Assembly (NCBI RefSeq): GCF_000308695.1
Contig: NZ_BAGG01000011.1
Span: 1 to 64,000, forward strand
Direction: 5' to 3'
Origin: Nocardia takedensis NBRC 100417
Lineage (GTDB): Bacteria; Actinomycetota; Actinomycetes; Mycobacteriales; Mycobacteriaceae
DNA length: 64,000 nt
Shown here: positions 26,031-34,936 of the stretch, piece after piece
Numbering within the stretch: position 1 is the stretch's first letter
Layout: each line of letters starts with the position of its first letter
The notes under the pieces: generated by a model
Told to the model about the DNA's origin: nothing
What the model saw: the letters and a program-made list of their open reading frames with translations, nothing else
The model's database searches: none
Translations under genes and position numbers: made by a program

Positions 26031-26434
26031 GCGAGGTCGAAACATACGAGTGGCGTACCGCTCCTGCTCATCTGCGGACGCGGCGGCAACTGGCCGCGGA
26101 AGGTCTGCGCCCGAACGGGCAGGACATCGCGGCGAAGCTGCGGCGGTCGCGCGGGCGTAGGCGGGAGCCGTTGACAGCGCACCTGTTCGACGTCCGGTTG
26201 GCGGCGCCGAAGCGTCCCGCGACACCCGCGCAGTTGGCCGCGCTGGCGAAGGCGACCCGCGAGCACCAGTTGCGCGCCGCGGAGCGTCGCGGGATCGATC
26301 GGGCTGAATTCGGGCCCGGCGACCCGGGGCCGCAGTGGAGCCATCAGGCCAGCGTCCTCGCGACCCACCGGCCGGGCAATGCCGTGGCCGCCGCCCTCGC
26401 CCGTCGTGCCGAACGAGAGGAGTTGCAACGATGA
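26027..26434 (+). CDS. RRQRL-motif-like AICE protein
   Basis: This 135-residue basic protein has the segment LRTRRQLAAEGLRPNGQDIAA near residue 16, then LTAHLFDVRLAAPKR and ATPAQLAALAKATREHQ. This pattern resembles the RRQRL-motif family common in actinobacterial integrative elements, which often has zinc-binding Cys; no Cys is present here, so zinc binding is unlikely. GTG 26027 overlaps the previous stop. Function unknown. Confidence 0.6.
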   Translation: MSEVETYEWRTAPAHLRTRRQLAAEGLRPNGQDIAAKLRRSRGRRREPLTAHLFDVRLAAPKRPATPAQLAALAKATREHQLRAAERRGIDRAEFGPGDPGPQWSHQASVLATHRPGNAVAAALARRAEREELQR

Positions 26435-27171
26435 TCCGGCTTTCTCTGCGGGACATGACCGTGCTGACGGTCACCGCCGAAATGTACGGCGCACCAGGTG
26501 ATGTGGTGGGCAAGATGCTCGGTGGCGTCTCCCGGCGTCGAGTGAACCAGATCGCGGACCGGTGGACGGCCGCGGGCATGATCTCGCCGCTGCGCCCGAC
26601 ACCGGTACCGGGTCCGGCGTGGATCTTCCCGACGAGGGCGGCGGCCGAGGTCCTGATCGGACACCCGGTTCGGGCGTGGGCGCCGCGTCCGGGGATGGCC
26701 GCGCACGTGCGGACCGCGCTGGAGATCCGGCTGGCATTGGTCGGCCTGGACCTGGAGCGCTGGATCTGCGAGCGCACCCTGCGGTCGGAGGTCGGGCCGA
26801 CGAAGGCCGGCACTCCGCGCCCGCACATCCACGACGGTCGCTACCGCACCCCGGCGGGGGAGTGGTGGGCAGTCGAGGTCGAACTGACCCCGAAGAACCT
26901 CACCGCGGCGCGGTCGGCGGTGGCGCAGGCGTGGCAGGCAGCGCGGGCCGCGGACTGCGCGGGAGTCACCTACTACTGCCGCGGCAACGCTGTGAAGAAC
27001 GTCATCCGTTCTGCCGCAGGCAGTTTGAACCTCACAGACGGCCCGCGGCTGCGTCTTGCCGACGTGGACGAACTGCTAGCCCCGAACGCTGTCTCCGCCG
27101 AACCGACGCCCGGCCTGCGGGTGATCCCGGGCGGCGCTTCCTCGCACGACATCTCCGGAAAGGCGGTCTGA
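26431..27171 (+). CDS. Replication-relaxation-like protein
   Basis: This 246-residue protein starts at an ATGA overlap. The N-terminal third looks like a winged helix (VLTVTAEMYGAPGDVV then RRRVNQIADRW, AGMISPLRP) followed by GPAWIFPTRAAAEVL. The middle contains a nuclease-like strand pair WWAVEVELTPK preceded by HIHDGRY, as in the Replic_Relax family of AICEs and actinobacterial plasmids. A role in initiating replication or processing element DNA is inferred. It directly precedes the translocase gene and is the best candidate here for a replication or transfer partner. Confidence 0.65.
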   Translation: MIRLSLRDMTVLTVTAEMYGAPGDVVGKMLGGVSRRRVNQIADRWTAAGMISPLRPTPVPGPAWIFPTRAAAEVLIGHPVRAWAPRPGMAAHVRTALEIRLALVGLDLERWICERTLRSEVGPTKAGTPRPHIHDGRYRTPAGEWWAVEVELTPKNLTAARSAVAQAWQAARAADCAGVTYYCRGNAVKNVIRSAAGSLNLTDGPRLRLADVDELLAPNAVSAEPTPGLRVIPGGASSHDISGKAV

Positions 27172-27173
27172 TC

Positions 27174-29258
27174 ATGACCGACTGCACACCTATCCTCACC
27201 CCGACCGACTGCGCGACCACCGTCGCACCGCCACCGCCCGGCGTCCCGGCGCCGGTGATGGAATCGCCGAGTATCGCGGTCGAGCCGACAATGCCGCCGA
27301 TCGGGCTGGAGTCCGACCCGCTGGGCTGGCTGCCGGACTTCTCGGCCTGGTCGTGGGACAGCGTCGCCGACACTGGCCTGTTGGCCGCGGCGGTGCTGGT
27401 CACGGTCGCGATCGGTACCGCGGCGATCCTGGTTCCGGCGACCCTGTTCGGGTGGAAGCCGCAACGGTTGCGGAACTGGCTGTTCGCGGCGGTCGCCGCG
27501 ATGCCGGGCGCGACCGCGCTGTTCGCGTGGGATGTCCGGGCGCCGGTCCGCGACTTCACCGCCGCGGCGACCGATTTCCTCGCCGGTCAGTACGTCGGTG
27601 GTCTGTTCGGGATGGCCGCGCTGGTGATACCGGCGGCGTGGGTCGCCGCGACGATCATCTACACCCGCCGTCAGGTCCAACTGCACACGGTCGGGTTGGC
27701 CTCCCCCGCGCGGACCGAGCGGGCGCTGTGGGCCACCGCGCAGCGCCAGCAGCGCGCCGCGGCTCGCCTGTCGGCGCGTCGTCTGCCGCTGACCACGGGC
27801 GGACGGAACCCGGACCTGGTGATCGGAAGACTCGCGGTCGAGCACGACCAGGCCCCGCCGCGGTCGATCGCGCGACAGTTGATCGGCGGCACCGAGACCC
27901 GGCTGGTTCTGCCGTGGATCAACGTCGCCGAGCACATGACGACCGCGGCCGGGTCCGGGTCCGGCAAGACCACGCTGATGCTGCGGGTGCTCATGTCCTG
28001 GTACGTCTCGACCTGGACCCGGCATCGCCGCTGGTGGCGCAAGGACCGCCCCGGCCGCCCGCTAGCGATCATCGTGGACTGCAACGGCGGACCGGAGTCG
28101 CGCAAGGTCGCCGCCCGCGTGCGGACCTGGTTCTCCGCGCTCGGGGTGCGTCCGGAGCGGATCGGGATCTTTCCCGACGACGTGGACCTGTCGCTGTGGC
28201 ACGACACCGGCCGCGACGATCTGCGCTCGATCCTGTCGGCGATGGTGTCCGGCGGCAGCGCGCCGACGACCGACACCGAGAAGTACTTCCACGAGATCCG
28301 CGAGACGCTGATCCACCTGATCGTGGACGCCCCGGCCCGGGTCGAGGTGATCGACGGCGTGCCGACCCCGATCGGACAGAACCCGCCGCGGTCGTGGATG
28401 GAGTTCCTGTCCCGGTTCGACGTGGACCGTCTCTCCCACCTGTGGGGCGGGCAGGCCGGAGTCTCCCCGTGGGCCGGGGTGATGGGCATCGACATGGAGA
28501 TCGCCTCCACCATCGACGGCAAACAACCGGTCATGAACTCCGCGCGCGCGGAGTTCGCGAACCTGTACCGCTCGCTCGGGACCGCGTTCGACGGGCAGAA
28601 GAAGCTCACCGACTTCGACGTGCTCTACATCGTCTTGGAGGGAGTGAAGACACCCGACCGGGCGCGCGCCCAGTTCGGCGCCCTGGGAACGATGTTCGAG
28701 CAGTTGGCCGACAAGCCGCACGGCCGGACATCGCTGATGGTCGTGGACGAGTTCTCCGCGGTCAGCGACGGCAAGACCCGCGCGGTGAAGTGGGTCGAGC
28801 GACTGCGTAAGGCCGGGATCGGTACGTGGTGGATCGCGCAGTCCTGGCAGGGACTCGGCCACGACGACGACAACCGCGACGCCCTGGTCGCCGCCGGGTC
28901 GGGCGGTTCGCTGCTGATGCGGTCCGCTGATCCGGAGACCATCGCCAAGAAGTACGGCACCCGCCCGAAATTCGAGCTGAGCCGCAAGCTCATCGGCGGC
29001 AACCGCGACGGCGACGAGGGCAACATGCAGCCCTCCGACCAATTCCTCATCCCACCGAACCGGTTGCGCGCCATGCAGAAAGGCGACGTCGTCCAGGTCT
29101 CCGGAGGTCGCGCCCGCTGGGGTCGGGTCTCACCCCTGGATGACACCGAACTCGTCCGCCTGCGCCCACTGCCCGGCATCGCCGAGGTGATCGAAGTCGA
29201 CACCGACACGCCACTCGCCCCGGTCATCGTCCTTCCGCCGCGCCGCCACCGCGCGTAA
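27174..29258 (+). CDS. traB: FtsK/TraB-type DNA translocase of the element
   Basis: This 694-residue membrane ATPase has a Pro-rich N-terminus (residues 1-50), three hydrophobic helices (about 66-92, 101-120, 140-164), a Walker A motif G-SGSGKTT at residues 260-268 and a Walker B LMVVDEF near residue 522. The segment WWIAQSWQGLG after Walker B resembles conjugative coupling ATPases. In AICEs one such hexameric motor moves double-stranded DNA between cells. It follows the replication-relaxation-like gene by 2 bp. The exact subfamily (TraB versus VirD4-like) is not settled; the annotated gene symbol is by role. Confidence 0.82.
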   Translation: MTDCTPILTPTDCATTVAPPPPGVPAPVMESPSIAVEPTMPPIGLESDPLGWLPDFSAWSWDSVADTGLLAAAVLVTVAIGTAAILVPATLFGWKPQRLRNWLFAAVAAMPGATALFAWDVRAPVRDFTAAATDFLAGQYVGGLFGMAALVIPAAWVAATIIYTRRQVQLHTVGLASPARTERALWATAQRQQRAAARLSARRLPLTTGGRNPDLVIGRLAVEHDQAPPRSIARQLIGGTETRLVLPWINVAEHMTTAAGSGSGKTTLMLRVLMSWYVSTWTRHRRWWRKDRPGRPLAIIVDCNGGPESRKVAARVRTWFSALGVRPERIGIFPDDVDLSLWHDTGRDDLRSILSAMVSGGSAPTTDTEKYFHEIRETLIHLIVDAPARVEVIDGVPTPIGQNPPRSWMEFLSRFDVDRLSHLWGGQAGVSPWAGVMGIDMEIASTIDGKQPVMNSARAEFANLYRSLGTAFDGQKKLTDFDVLYIVLEGVKTPDRARAQFGALGTMFEQLADKPHGRTSLMVVDEFSAVSDGKTRAVKWVERLRKAGIGTWWIAQSWQGLGHDDDNRDALVAAGSGGSLLMRSADPETIAKKYGTRPKFELSRKLIGGNRDGDEGNMQPSDQFLIPPNRLRAMQKGDVVQVSGGRARWGRVSPLDDTELVRLRPLPGIAEVIEVDTDTPLAPVIVLPPRRHRA

Positions 29259-29286
29259 CTCGATCTACTGCAAGGAGATTCACGAG

Positions 29287-29820
29287 ATGTCGATACCGAA
29301 CCCCGTCGATCCGGACGACCACGGCGAGGAACTGAACGGACCGACCCCGGCCCGCGACCGCGCCCGCGAACAGGAAATCCTCGACGCCTTCACCGCCGAA
29401 CTCGCCGACACCCCCGCCGCGGAACTGGCCCGCCAACTCGTCGTCCCCGTCAACCAGGACGGCGGTGCCCTGGGCGAAGCGGTCGCCCCGGTGGTCGATC
29501 GCGTCAGCAAGGTCCGCGACATCGCGCGGATCTGGGGACCGGCCCTCGCCGGCACCGCCGCCGCCGGAACCGCCGTAGCGCTGCTGCCCCTGCCCGGCCC
29601 CGTCGCCCTGTACGTGTTGGCCCTGGCCGCTTACGGGTGGTGGCACTGCGCCGGACGCCCCGGCGCGGTCGAGACCGTGCGGATGTTGGCCTACGCCGCC
29701 GGTGACGCCCTGAGCTGGGTCCGCCACCACGTCGAGGCCCTGGCCACGCGCCGCGCCCGCTACGAGACCCGCCGCACCGCTGTACCGAAGCCCGATCCCG
29801 AGACCGGGGCGAACCGATGA
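29287..29820 (+). CDS. Hypothetical membrane protein
   Basis: This 177-residue protein starts at ATG 29287 behind AAGGAG. The first 90 residues are acidic and helical; residues about 85-120 form one or two hydrophobic helices rich in Ala/Gly/Pro (VALLPLPGPVALYVLALAAYGWW); the tail is basic. No known family. Located between the translocase and the C5 methyltransferase, and overlapping the latter by 4 bp. Perhaps a transfer accessory (spread-type) protein; inferred from position only. Confidence 0.62.
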   Translation: MSIPNPVDPDDHGEELNGPTPARDRAREQEILDAFTAELADTPAAELARQLVVPVNQDGGALGEAVAPVVDRVSKVRDIARIWGPALAGTAAAGTAVALLPLPGPVALYVLALAAYGWWHCAGRPGAVETVRMLAYAAGDALSWVRHHVEALATRRARYETRRTAVPKPDPETGANR

Positions 29821-30464
29821 CGCTTCGCCTGTTGGATCTGTACTGCTGCGCCGGTGGCGCGTCGGCGGGATACCACCGCGCCGGGTTCGAGGTGACCGGC
29901 GTGGACATCGCAGCCCAGCCGCGCTACCCGTTCGAGTTCCACCGAGGCGACGCCTTGGAGTTCGTGCGCGAGCACGGCCACGAATTCGACGTGATCGCGG
30001 CGAGCCCGCCGTGCCAGGACCACAGCCGATTGCGTTCGCTCACCGTCGCGCACGGCACCGGGTGGCTGTTGGCTGCGACGCGCACCGCGTTGCAGGCCAG
30101 CGGTCGTCCGTGGGTCATAGAGAACGTGCCCGGTGCGCCAATGCGCAGCGATATCCGGTTGTGCGGGTGCATGTTCGGGCTGCCCGGCCTGCGCCGTGAA
30201 CGTTGGTTCGAGACCTCGTGGCGCGAGTTCGAGTTGCGCCCGCCGTGCGTGCACCTGGACCAGCGGGTGACCGTGGCCGGACACCCCGGCGGACGCAGCA
30301 CCCGCGACGGTCACGCCGGATTCGGCGACGTCACCGCGTGGCGCCGCGCGATGGGCATCGACTGGATGACCGCCGCCGAACTGGCTCAGGCCATTCCCCC
30401 CACCTACACCGAGTACATCGGCCACCGGCTCCGTGCCTACCTGACCGCACATACCGCGGCATGA
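29817..30464 (+). CDS. Orphan DNA (cytosine-5) methyltransferase
   Basis: This 215-residue C5-cytosine methyltransferase is compact. Motif I is LDLYCCAGGASAGYHRAGF (residues 6-24), motif IV has catalytic C66 (ASPPCQDHS), motif VI ENV at 102-104, motif VIII RRER at 126-129, and a short target-recognition region (about 136-195) precedes the final helix with PPTYTEYIG. It is much shorter than chromosomal Dcm-type enzymes and like phage or AICE enzymes. No restriction nuclease lies beside it, so it probably protects the element from host restriction on entry. Recognition site unknown. Confidence 0.88.
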   Translation: MTLRLLDLYCCAGGASAGYHRAGFEVTGVDIAAQPRYPFEFHRGDALEFVREHGHEFDVIAASPPCQDHSRLRSLTVAHGTGWLLAATRTALQASGRPWVIENVPGAPMRSDIRLCGCMFGLPGLRRERWFETSWREFELRPPCVHLDQRVTVAGHPGGRSTRDGHAGFGDVTAWRRAMGIDWMTAAELAQAIPPTYTEYIGHRLRAYLTAHTAA

Positions 30465-30500
30465 CCGCGAAACAACCCACCAGAAGAAGGAGAAGTGAAC

Positions 30501-32180
30501 ATGTCCGAACGCAGTGTTGAAGATGAGATAACCGCCACCGTAAGACAATTCGGTTCGGCGATGCGCGTGGCGATGCAGCAGCACGCCACCGCGACGAACT
30601 GGCTGGAACGCCGCCGTGCCCGAAAGCAGATCAGCCGTATTCTGCGGGATCAGCGGCGCGAGGAGCAACAGGCACGTACCGCCGAACTCGGTGGGGCGAA
30701 TCAGGCGGTGGAGCGCTACCGCGTGCATTCGCTGACGGTCCAGCGGCGGGCCAACGACCCGAACGTGGACCACGTTCGCCGTGCCCGCGACACGGCCGCG
30801 CTGCGCGAGCACCGCGACGCACTGGCCGGTCAGGTACTCGGCGCCGGACGGCTCACACCGGTCGAACGTGGCATAGCCCTGGACGGCTTGGACGCGGCGA
30901 CCGCGTTCCCCGAGTTCCGCAACGGCGACCTGTTCGTCCGCGCGGGACGGGTGAAAGGTGTTGAGGCGCTCCGCTACCGGGCGCGCGTCGCTCGGGAGTC
31001 GACGGTCATCGCCGAGCGGAACCAGGGCCAACGGGAGCAGCACGGGGTGACCGGGCATTCCGATGAGCGCCGGCGGCTGCCGGAGGAGCCGTGGCTGCGT
31101 TTGCAGATCGAGCCCGGAGATGTCGATCTGTCCGAGCCGTACTACACGGCCGCGGTCAACTACGAGCAGTCCGAGAGCGTGATCACCCGCCAGCGGCCCC
31201 ATCGCGACCAGATCAGCGCGGCGACGTGGATGCGCGAAGAACTGGATCAGGCCGAGCCCGCGCCGGGGACCGAGGTGTCGGCGTTCGTGAGCCGCACCGC
31301 CGACGGCCGCGAGGAGCCGGTGTTCGAGCGCTTCGGTCGAGCCGGTGAGGTCCGCGCGGCGGTGAGCCAGTGGCACGCCGCCGAGTTGGACCAGCGCCGA
31401 AACCTCGAATCGGCTGATCTGGTCGGACTCAATCAGGCGCTGTCGCGGGATCTCGAGGAGAGCGACCGAGCCGTGGTGCGGGTGGCTGATGAGCGGAATG
31501 CGTTGCAGGGTCGACTGAATTTGTCGATCGAGCACAACAACTCGCTGACCGAGCAACACGCAGACCTGACCCAGCGACTGACCGCGACGACGGCGCAGAG
31601 GGATCAGCAGGCCGCGCTCCTGCGCGACGCGGTGGCCGAACGGGACCGGCTGCGCGGCGAACGGGACGAGGCGGTGCAGCGACTCGCGCAGCGGACTCCG
31701 CCCGCTCAGCGCTACGGCAGCCCCGAGCGCCAGGCCGAGGCCGCCAGGGGTTCGAACGCGCCACTACGAACCCGCGAACCCGCCCGCGAGCAGCAGGAGT
31801 CGGCCACCGGCCCCACTGCGGCGGGGGAGGTCGAGTCCGAGGACCGGGCCGCCGTGGTGCGGGAGATCACCACCGCCTACACCGACCAGCGATCGGCGGC
31901 GGTGCGACAGTTCCGCGGCCAGTTCGACAACGGCACCGACACCGACCAGGCGCGCGACGCCTTCATGCAGTGGTGGATCAACGGCGGTGGTCAGGACCAG
32001 TACCACGCCGAGCAGCGCCAGCGCCTCGCGACCGAGAAGGCCGCCGTCCTGGCCGCACACCAGCAGCAGGGACGGTCCGCGCTGGCCGACCACCAGCCCG
32101 GCCGGACGCTGGCCGACGCCGTGGCCCGCAACGGCGCCGACCGTGAACACGCGGACGAGCGGGAGGGACACGAACTGTGA
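30501..32180 (+). CDS. Large coiled-coil protein of unknown function
   Basis: This 559-residue hydrophilic protein starts at ATG 30501, 8 nt after AAGGAG. The N-terminal 100 residues are basic and helical (LERRRARKQISRILRDQRRE). About residues 300-410 form a long coiled coil (ERNALQGRLNLSIEHNNSL, QRDQQAALLRDAVAERDRL), followed by a disordered linker and a helical end. No enzyme motif is seen. It begins a second run of coupled genes after the methyltransferase. A scaffold or DNA-handling role in transfer is possible but unsupported. Confidence 0.65.
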   Translation: MSERSVEDEITATVRQFGSAMRVAMQQHATATNWLERRRARKQISRILRDQRREEQQARTAELGGANQAVERYRVHSLTVQRRANDPNVDHVRRARDTAALREHRDALAGQVLGAGRLTPVERGIALDGLDAATAFPEFRNGDLFVRAGRVKGVEALRYRARVARESTVIAERNQGQREQHGVTGHSDERRRLPEEPWLRLQIEPGDVDLSEPYYTAAVNYEQSESVITRQRPHRDQISAATWMREELDQAEPAPGTEVSAFVSRTADGREEPVFERFGRAGEVRAAVSQWHAAELDQRRNLESADLVGLNQALSRDLEESDRAVVRVADERNALQGRLNLSIEHNNSLTEQHADLTQRLTATTAQRDQQAALLRDAVAERDRLRGERDEAVQRLAQRTPPAQRYGSPERQAEAARGSNAPLRTREPAREQQESATGPTAAGEVESEDRAAVVREITTAYTDQRSAAVRQFRGQFDNGTDTDQARDAFMQWWINGGGQDQYHAEQRQRLATEKAAVLAAHQQQGRSALADHQPGRTLADAVARNGADREHADEREGHEL

Positions 32181-33625
32181 GCACCGACGACCTGGACGAG
32201 CAGATCACCGACCACTACCGCGCACGCGTCACCGACCCGGTCGAAGTGGCCTGGCGCACCGACTACACCCGCGCGGACAACCTGCGGTCCTGGGCCGAAG
32301 CCACCGAGGACCCCCGCAACGCCGCACAGATGCGCGCTGACGCGGACGCGGTCCACGCCCGCTGGAGCGCCGACCCGAAGGTCGGCCCGTACTGGGCCGA
32401 ACTCATCGAACGGCACGCCGAGATGCCACCCTGGGAAATCGATCTCGGCGACGAGATCCCCGCAGCAGCGGACCCGGTGTCCTGGCGCAACGAATTCCAC
32501 GCCGCAGAACTGTCCGGTGCCGCACGCTGGCCGGCCGGGATTCAGCGCATGGACCAAGGCGCGACCGCGATGTTCATGGACGAACTGATCGGGCAGAAGA
32601 ACCGGCTCGAACTCGGCCGCGGCCTCGCCGACCCACAGCGTCGCACAGACGATCTGACCGAGATCGAGGCCGCCCTCGACAGCTACTACGCGCGTCGCGG
32701 TGTGGAGCCGAACGAGGCGGCGTGGCGCACCGACTACGTCCGCGCGTGGCTGGCATGGGATCGCGCCGAGGGCACCGACTACCGCGACGACCCCGCCGCC
32801 GCGGCGTACCGGGCCGAAGCCGCCGGAATCCGGGCGCGCTGGAGCGGCGATCCGGAAATCGCCGAGCGGTGGGCCGAACTCGACCACGCCAGCGGCGAAA
32901 CCTGCATGGGCCTGGCCCCGACCATGCCGGGCGTTGCACCGCCCGGCATGGACCCGGTGACCTGGCGAACCCGACAGCAAGCCGCCGACCTGCACGGCGA
33001 TCACCGATGGCCCGACACCACCCCGACCGCTGTCTCCCAACACACGGAACACGAAGGAGCCGAACCGATGACCGACAATACCCAGCCCAACGCCCACGGC
33101 GTCGAGTCCGAAGCCGAGATCCGGATGCGGCACGACTTCATGGAAGCCGCCACCATCAGCGACCGCATCGCCCGCGATCCGGAGTCCTACGACCCCGCCG
33201 ACGAGGTCGACCTGAACGACTACACCGGCCCGTGGATGGACGGCACGGACCGGTGGACACGTGAATGGCGGTACCTGTCCGACGCCACGGACCGGTGGCG
33301 CACCGACCCCACTACGGCCGAGGCGACAGCGACCGCCCGCGAGGACGCCCTGTCCCCGATCGAGCACCGCAGCGAGGCACAGGCCCGCCACATCGCCGAG
33401 CGCGGCTTCCCGCGCGACAAGCACGGCTTCTCGACCTCGCCCTACGTGACCCGGGCGTGGGAGACCGACGGCAACCAGTTCTCCCTCTCGACCAAGCCGG
33501 TGACCGAACTCGACGGCTACCGCGACGACCCGACGCCCGCGACGAGCCACGCCCTGCCGCGCAGCGCGGGCAACGCGCTGGCGACGGCCCTGGCGAACAA
33601 CGAGCGGCAAGGACTCGAGCGGTGA
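32177..33625 (+). CDS. Acidic protein with large internal repeats
   Basis: This 482-residue acidic, Trp-rich protein starts at GTG 32177, overlapping the previous gene. Two repeats of about 130-150 residues are clear: each has AWRTDY, then ARWS-DP, WAEL, DPV-WR and RWP in order (about residues 25-120 and 180-285). A third, partial set (TREWRYLSDATDRWRTDP) occurs near residue 360. An in-frame ATG at 33068 with AAGGAG 8 nt upstream could give a separate 185-residue product from the C-terminal part. No known domain. Confidence 0.62.
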   Translation: MSTDDLDEQITDHYRARVTDPVEVAWRTDYTRADNLRSWAEATEDPRNAAQMRADADAVHARWSADPKVGPYWAELIERHAEMPPWEIDLGDEIPAAADPVSWRNEFHAAELSGAARWPAGIQRMDQGATAMFMDELIGQKNRLELGRGLADPQRRTDDLTEIEAALDSYYARRGVEPNEAAWRTDYVRAWLAWDRAEGTDYRDDPAAAAYRAEAAGIRARWSGDPEIAERWAELDHASGETCMGLAPTMPGVAPPGMDPVTWRTRQQAADLHGDHRWPDTTPTAVSQHTEHEGAEPMTDNTQPNAHGVESEAEIRMRHDFMEAATISDRIARDPESYDPADEVDLNDYTGPWMDGTDRWTREWRYLSDATDRWRTDPTTAEATATAREDALSPIEHRSEAQARHIAERGFPRDKHGFSTSPYVTRAWETDGNQFSLSTKPVTELDGYRDDPTPATSHALPRSAGNALATALANNERQGLER

Positions 33626-34074
33626 GCGCGCCGGCCAACGAGGCGACGATGCCCACCGGCGCCGGATACGACGCCGTGGTCGATCGACTGTTCGAGCCGC
33701 TGCGCCGTGCCTGCCTCAGCCCCCGCGTCGCCACCCTTGCACCGGCACAGGACAACCCGCGACCCGCGGTGGCCTCCCCGCCGGCGATCCAGCCCGGCAT
33801 GACCGCCGCGGAGCTGGAGACCCGACTGCGCGACGCGCAGAACCGCATCGCCGAACTGGAGACCCGACTGATCGCAACCGAGCACTCGTGGGCGGCCGCC
33901 GAACGCCAGATCACCGAACTCGAAGCCCGTAACCAGGAACTTGCCACCGACGTGGACAACGCCCTGGATCAGTTGTCCGGCCACGCCCTGCACGCCGAGC
34001 AGGAACGCCTCGTGCACCAGCAGGCGTGGAGTCCGTGGTCGGCATCGATGACACGAGAAGGACACGACCGATGA
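33622..34074 (+). CDS. Small coiled-coil hypothetical protein
   Basis: This 150-residue protein starts at GTG 33622 in the stop of the previous gene and ends overlapping the DUF2637 gene. Residues about 60-115 are a leucine/glutamate coiled coil (AELETRLRDAQNRIAELETR). The rest is low in structure. No family recognised. Confidence 0.62.
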   Translation: MSAPANEATMPTGAGYDAVVDRLFEPLRRACLSPRVATLAPAQDNPRPAVASPPAIQPGMTAAELETRLRDAQNRIAELETRLIATEHSWAAAERQITELEARNQELATDVDNALDQLSGHALHAEQERLVHQQAWSPWSASMTREGHDR

Positions 34075-34865
34075 ACTCGACAACCACCGTCCACCCCGTC
34101 AACCGGGCGTCCACCAGCGGTATGGACCTGGCGGAGCTGACCGCGCTGGCGATGACGATCGTGATCGGACTAGGCGCGTTCGCCTGGTCGTTCGCCGCCC
34201 TGACCGACCTGTCGGTGATGGCCGGAATCACGCCCCGTCTAGCGTGGGCCGGACCGATCTTCGTGGACGGCGCGATCGTGCAATCCGCCGTCGCGCTGGT
34301 CTCGCTCCAGCGCCGTCACCGCCAAGGCGTCGCGGTCCCGGTCGGAACGAAGGCGTTCTTCTGGGGCGAGCTGTTCTCCGCCGAACTCATCTCCGTCATC
34401 GGAAACGGCCTGCACGCTGCGGAATCCGGGCAACGCATCCTCCCCGCCACGATCGCCGCGTGCGTCGCCGGCGCGGCGCCGCTGTTCGGGTTGGCCGCGA
34501 CCCACGGCCTCACCGCGCTGATCGAAGTCCCACGCAACCCGGAACCGGCGACGCCTGCCCCGGCGGGACCGCTCTACGCGCACGCGGACCGGTTGGACGC
34601 CCCCTCGACAGGACTGGACAACGACCGGACAGCACTGGACAGCGACTCGACAGTGACCGTCGAGGCGGTGGACGCCCAGGACAGCGACCCGATCACCGAA
34701 CGCGACGCAGAGATCCGGCGCCGCGCCGCCGCCGGCGAATCCACCCGCCGCATCGGGGCCGCGGTCGGACTCTCACACTCCCGCGTCGCCCAGATCCTCG
34801 CCGCAGCACCCGAACCCGACGAAGGCGACGACGACGAAGGCGAGGTGCTGGCACTGATTCGCTGA
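34071..34865 (+). CDS. DUF2637 membrane protein (SpdB-like transfer accessory)
   Basis: This 264-residue protein has four predicted membrane helices in residues 20-160 with the DUF2637 pattern (AFAWSFAALTDLSVMAG, AWAGPIFVDGAIVQSA, ISVIGNGLHAAE). The cytoplasmic C-terminus has a linker of D/S/T repeats and then a helix-turn-helix of the Hin-like kind (AAAGESTRRIGAAVGLSHSRVAQIL). DUF2637 proteins accompany TraB in AICEs and Streptomyces plasmids and are thought to help spread DNA within mycelium. The ATG at 34071 overlaps the previous stop. Confidence 0.8.
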   Translation: MNSTTTVHPVNRASTSGMDLAELTALAMTIVIGLGAFAWSFAALTDLSVMAGITPRLAWAGPIFVDGAIVQSAVALVSLQRRHRQGVAVPVGTKAFFWGELFSAELISVIGNGLHAAESGQRILPATIAACVAGAAPLFGLAATHGLTALIEVPRNPEPATPAPAGPLYAHADRLDAPSTGLDNDRTALDSDSTVTVEAVDAQDSDPITERDAEIRRRAAAGESTRRIGAAVGLSHSRVAQILAAAPEPDEGDDDEGEVLALIR

Positions 34866-34881
34866 CCGATCACTGAACCAG

Positions 34882-34907
34882 CAAAGGGCGGGAAACCCCG
34901 CCCCTTC
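34882..34907 (+). terminator. Hairpin after the DUF2637 gene
   Basis: AAGGGCGGG and CCCGCCCCTT pair around a short A-rich loop 17 bp after the stop. With no T run it may act as an attenuator or RNA stabiliser rather than a full terminator, since the next gene follows 30 bp later. Confidence 0.4.
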
Positions 34908-34936
34908 CAGCACCACCGACTCGCAAGGAGCACACC

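Noticed and set aside
27174..29258. Chromosomal FtsK
   Set aside because: Length, lack of the gamma domain and context in the element point to the transfer motor instead.
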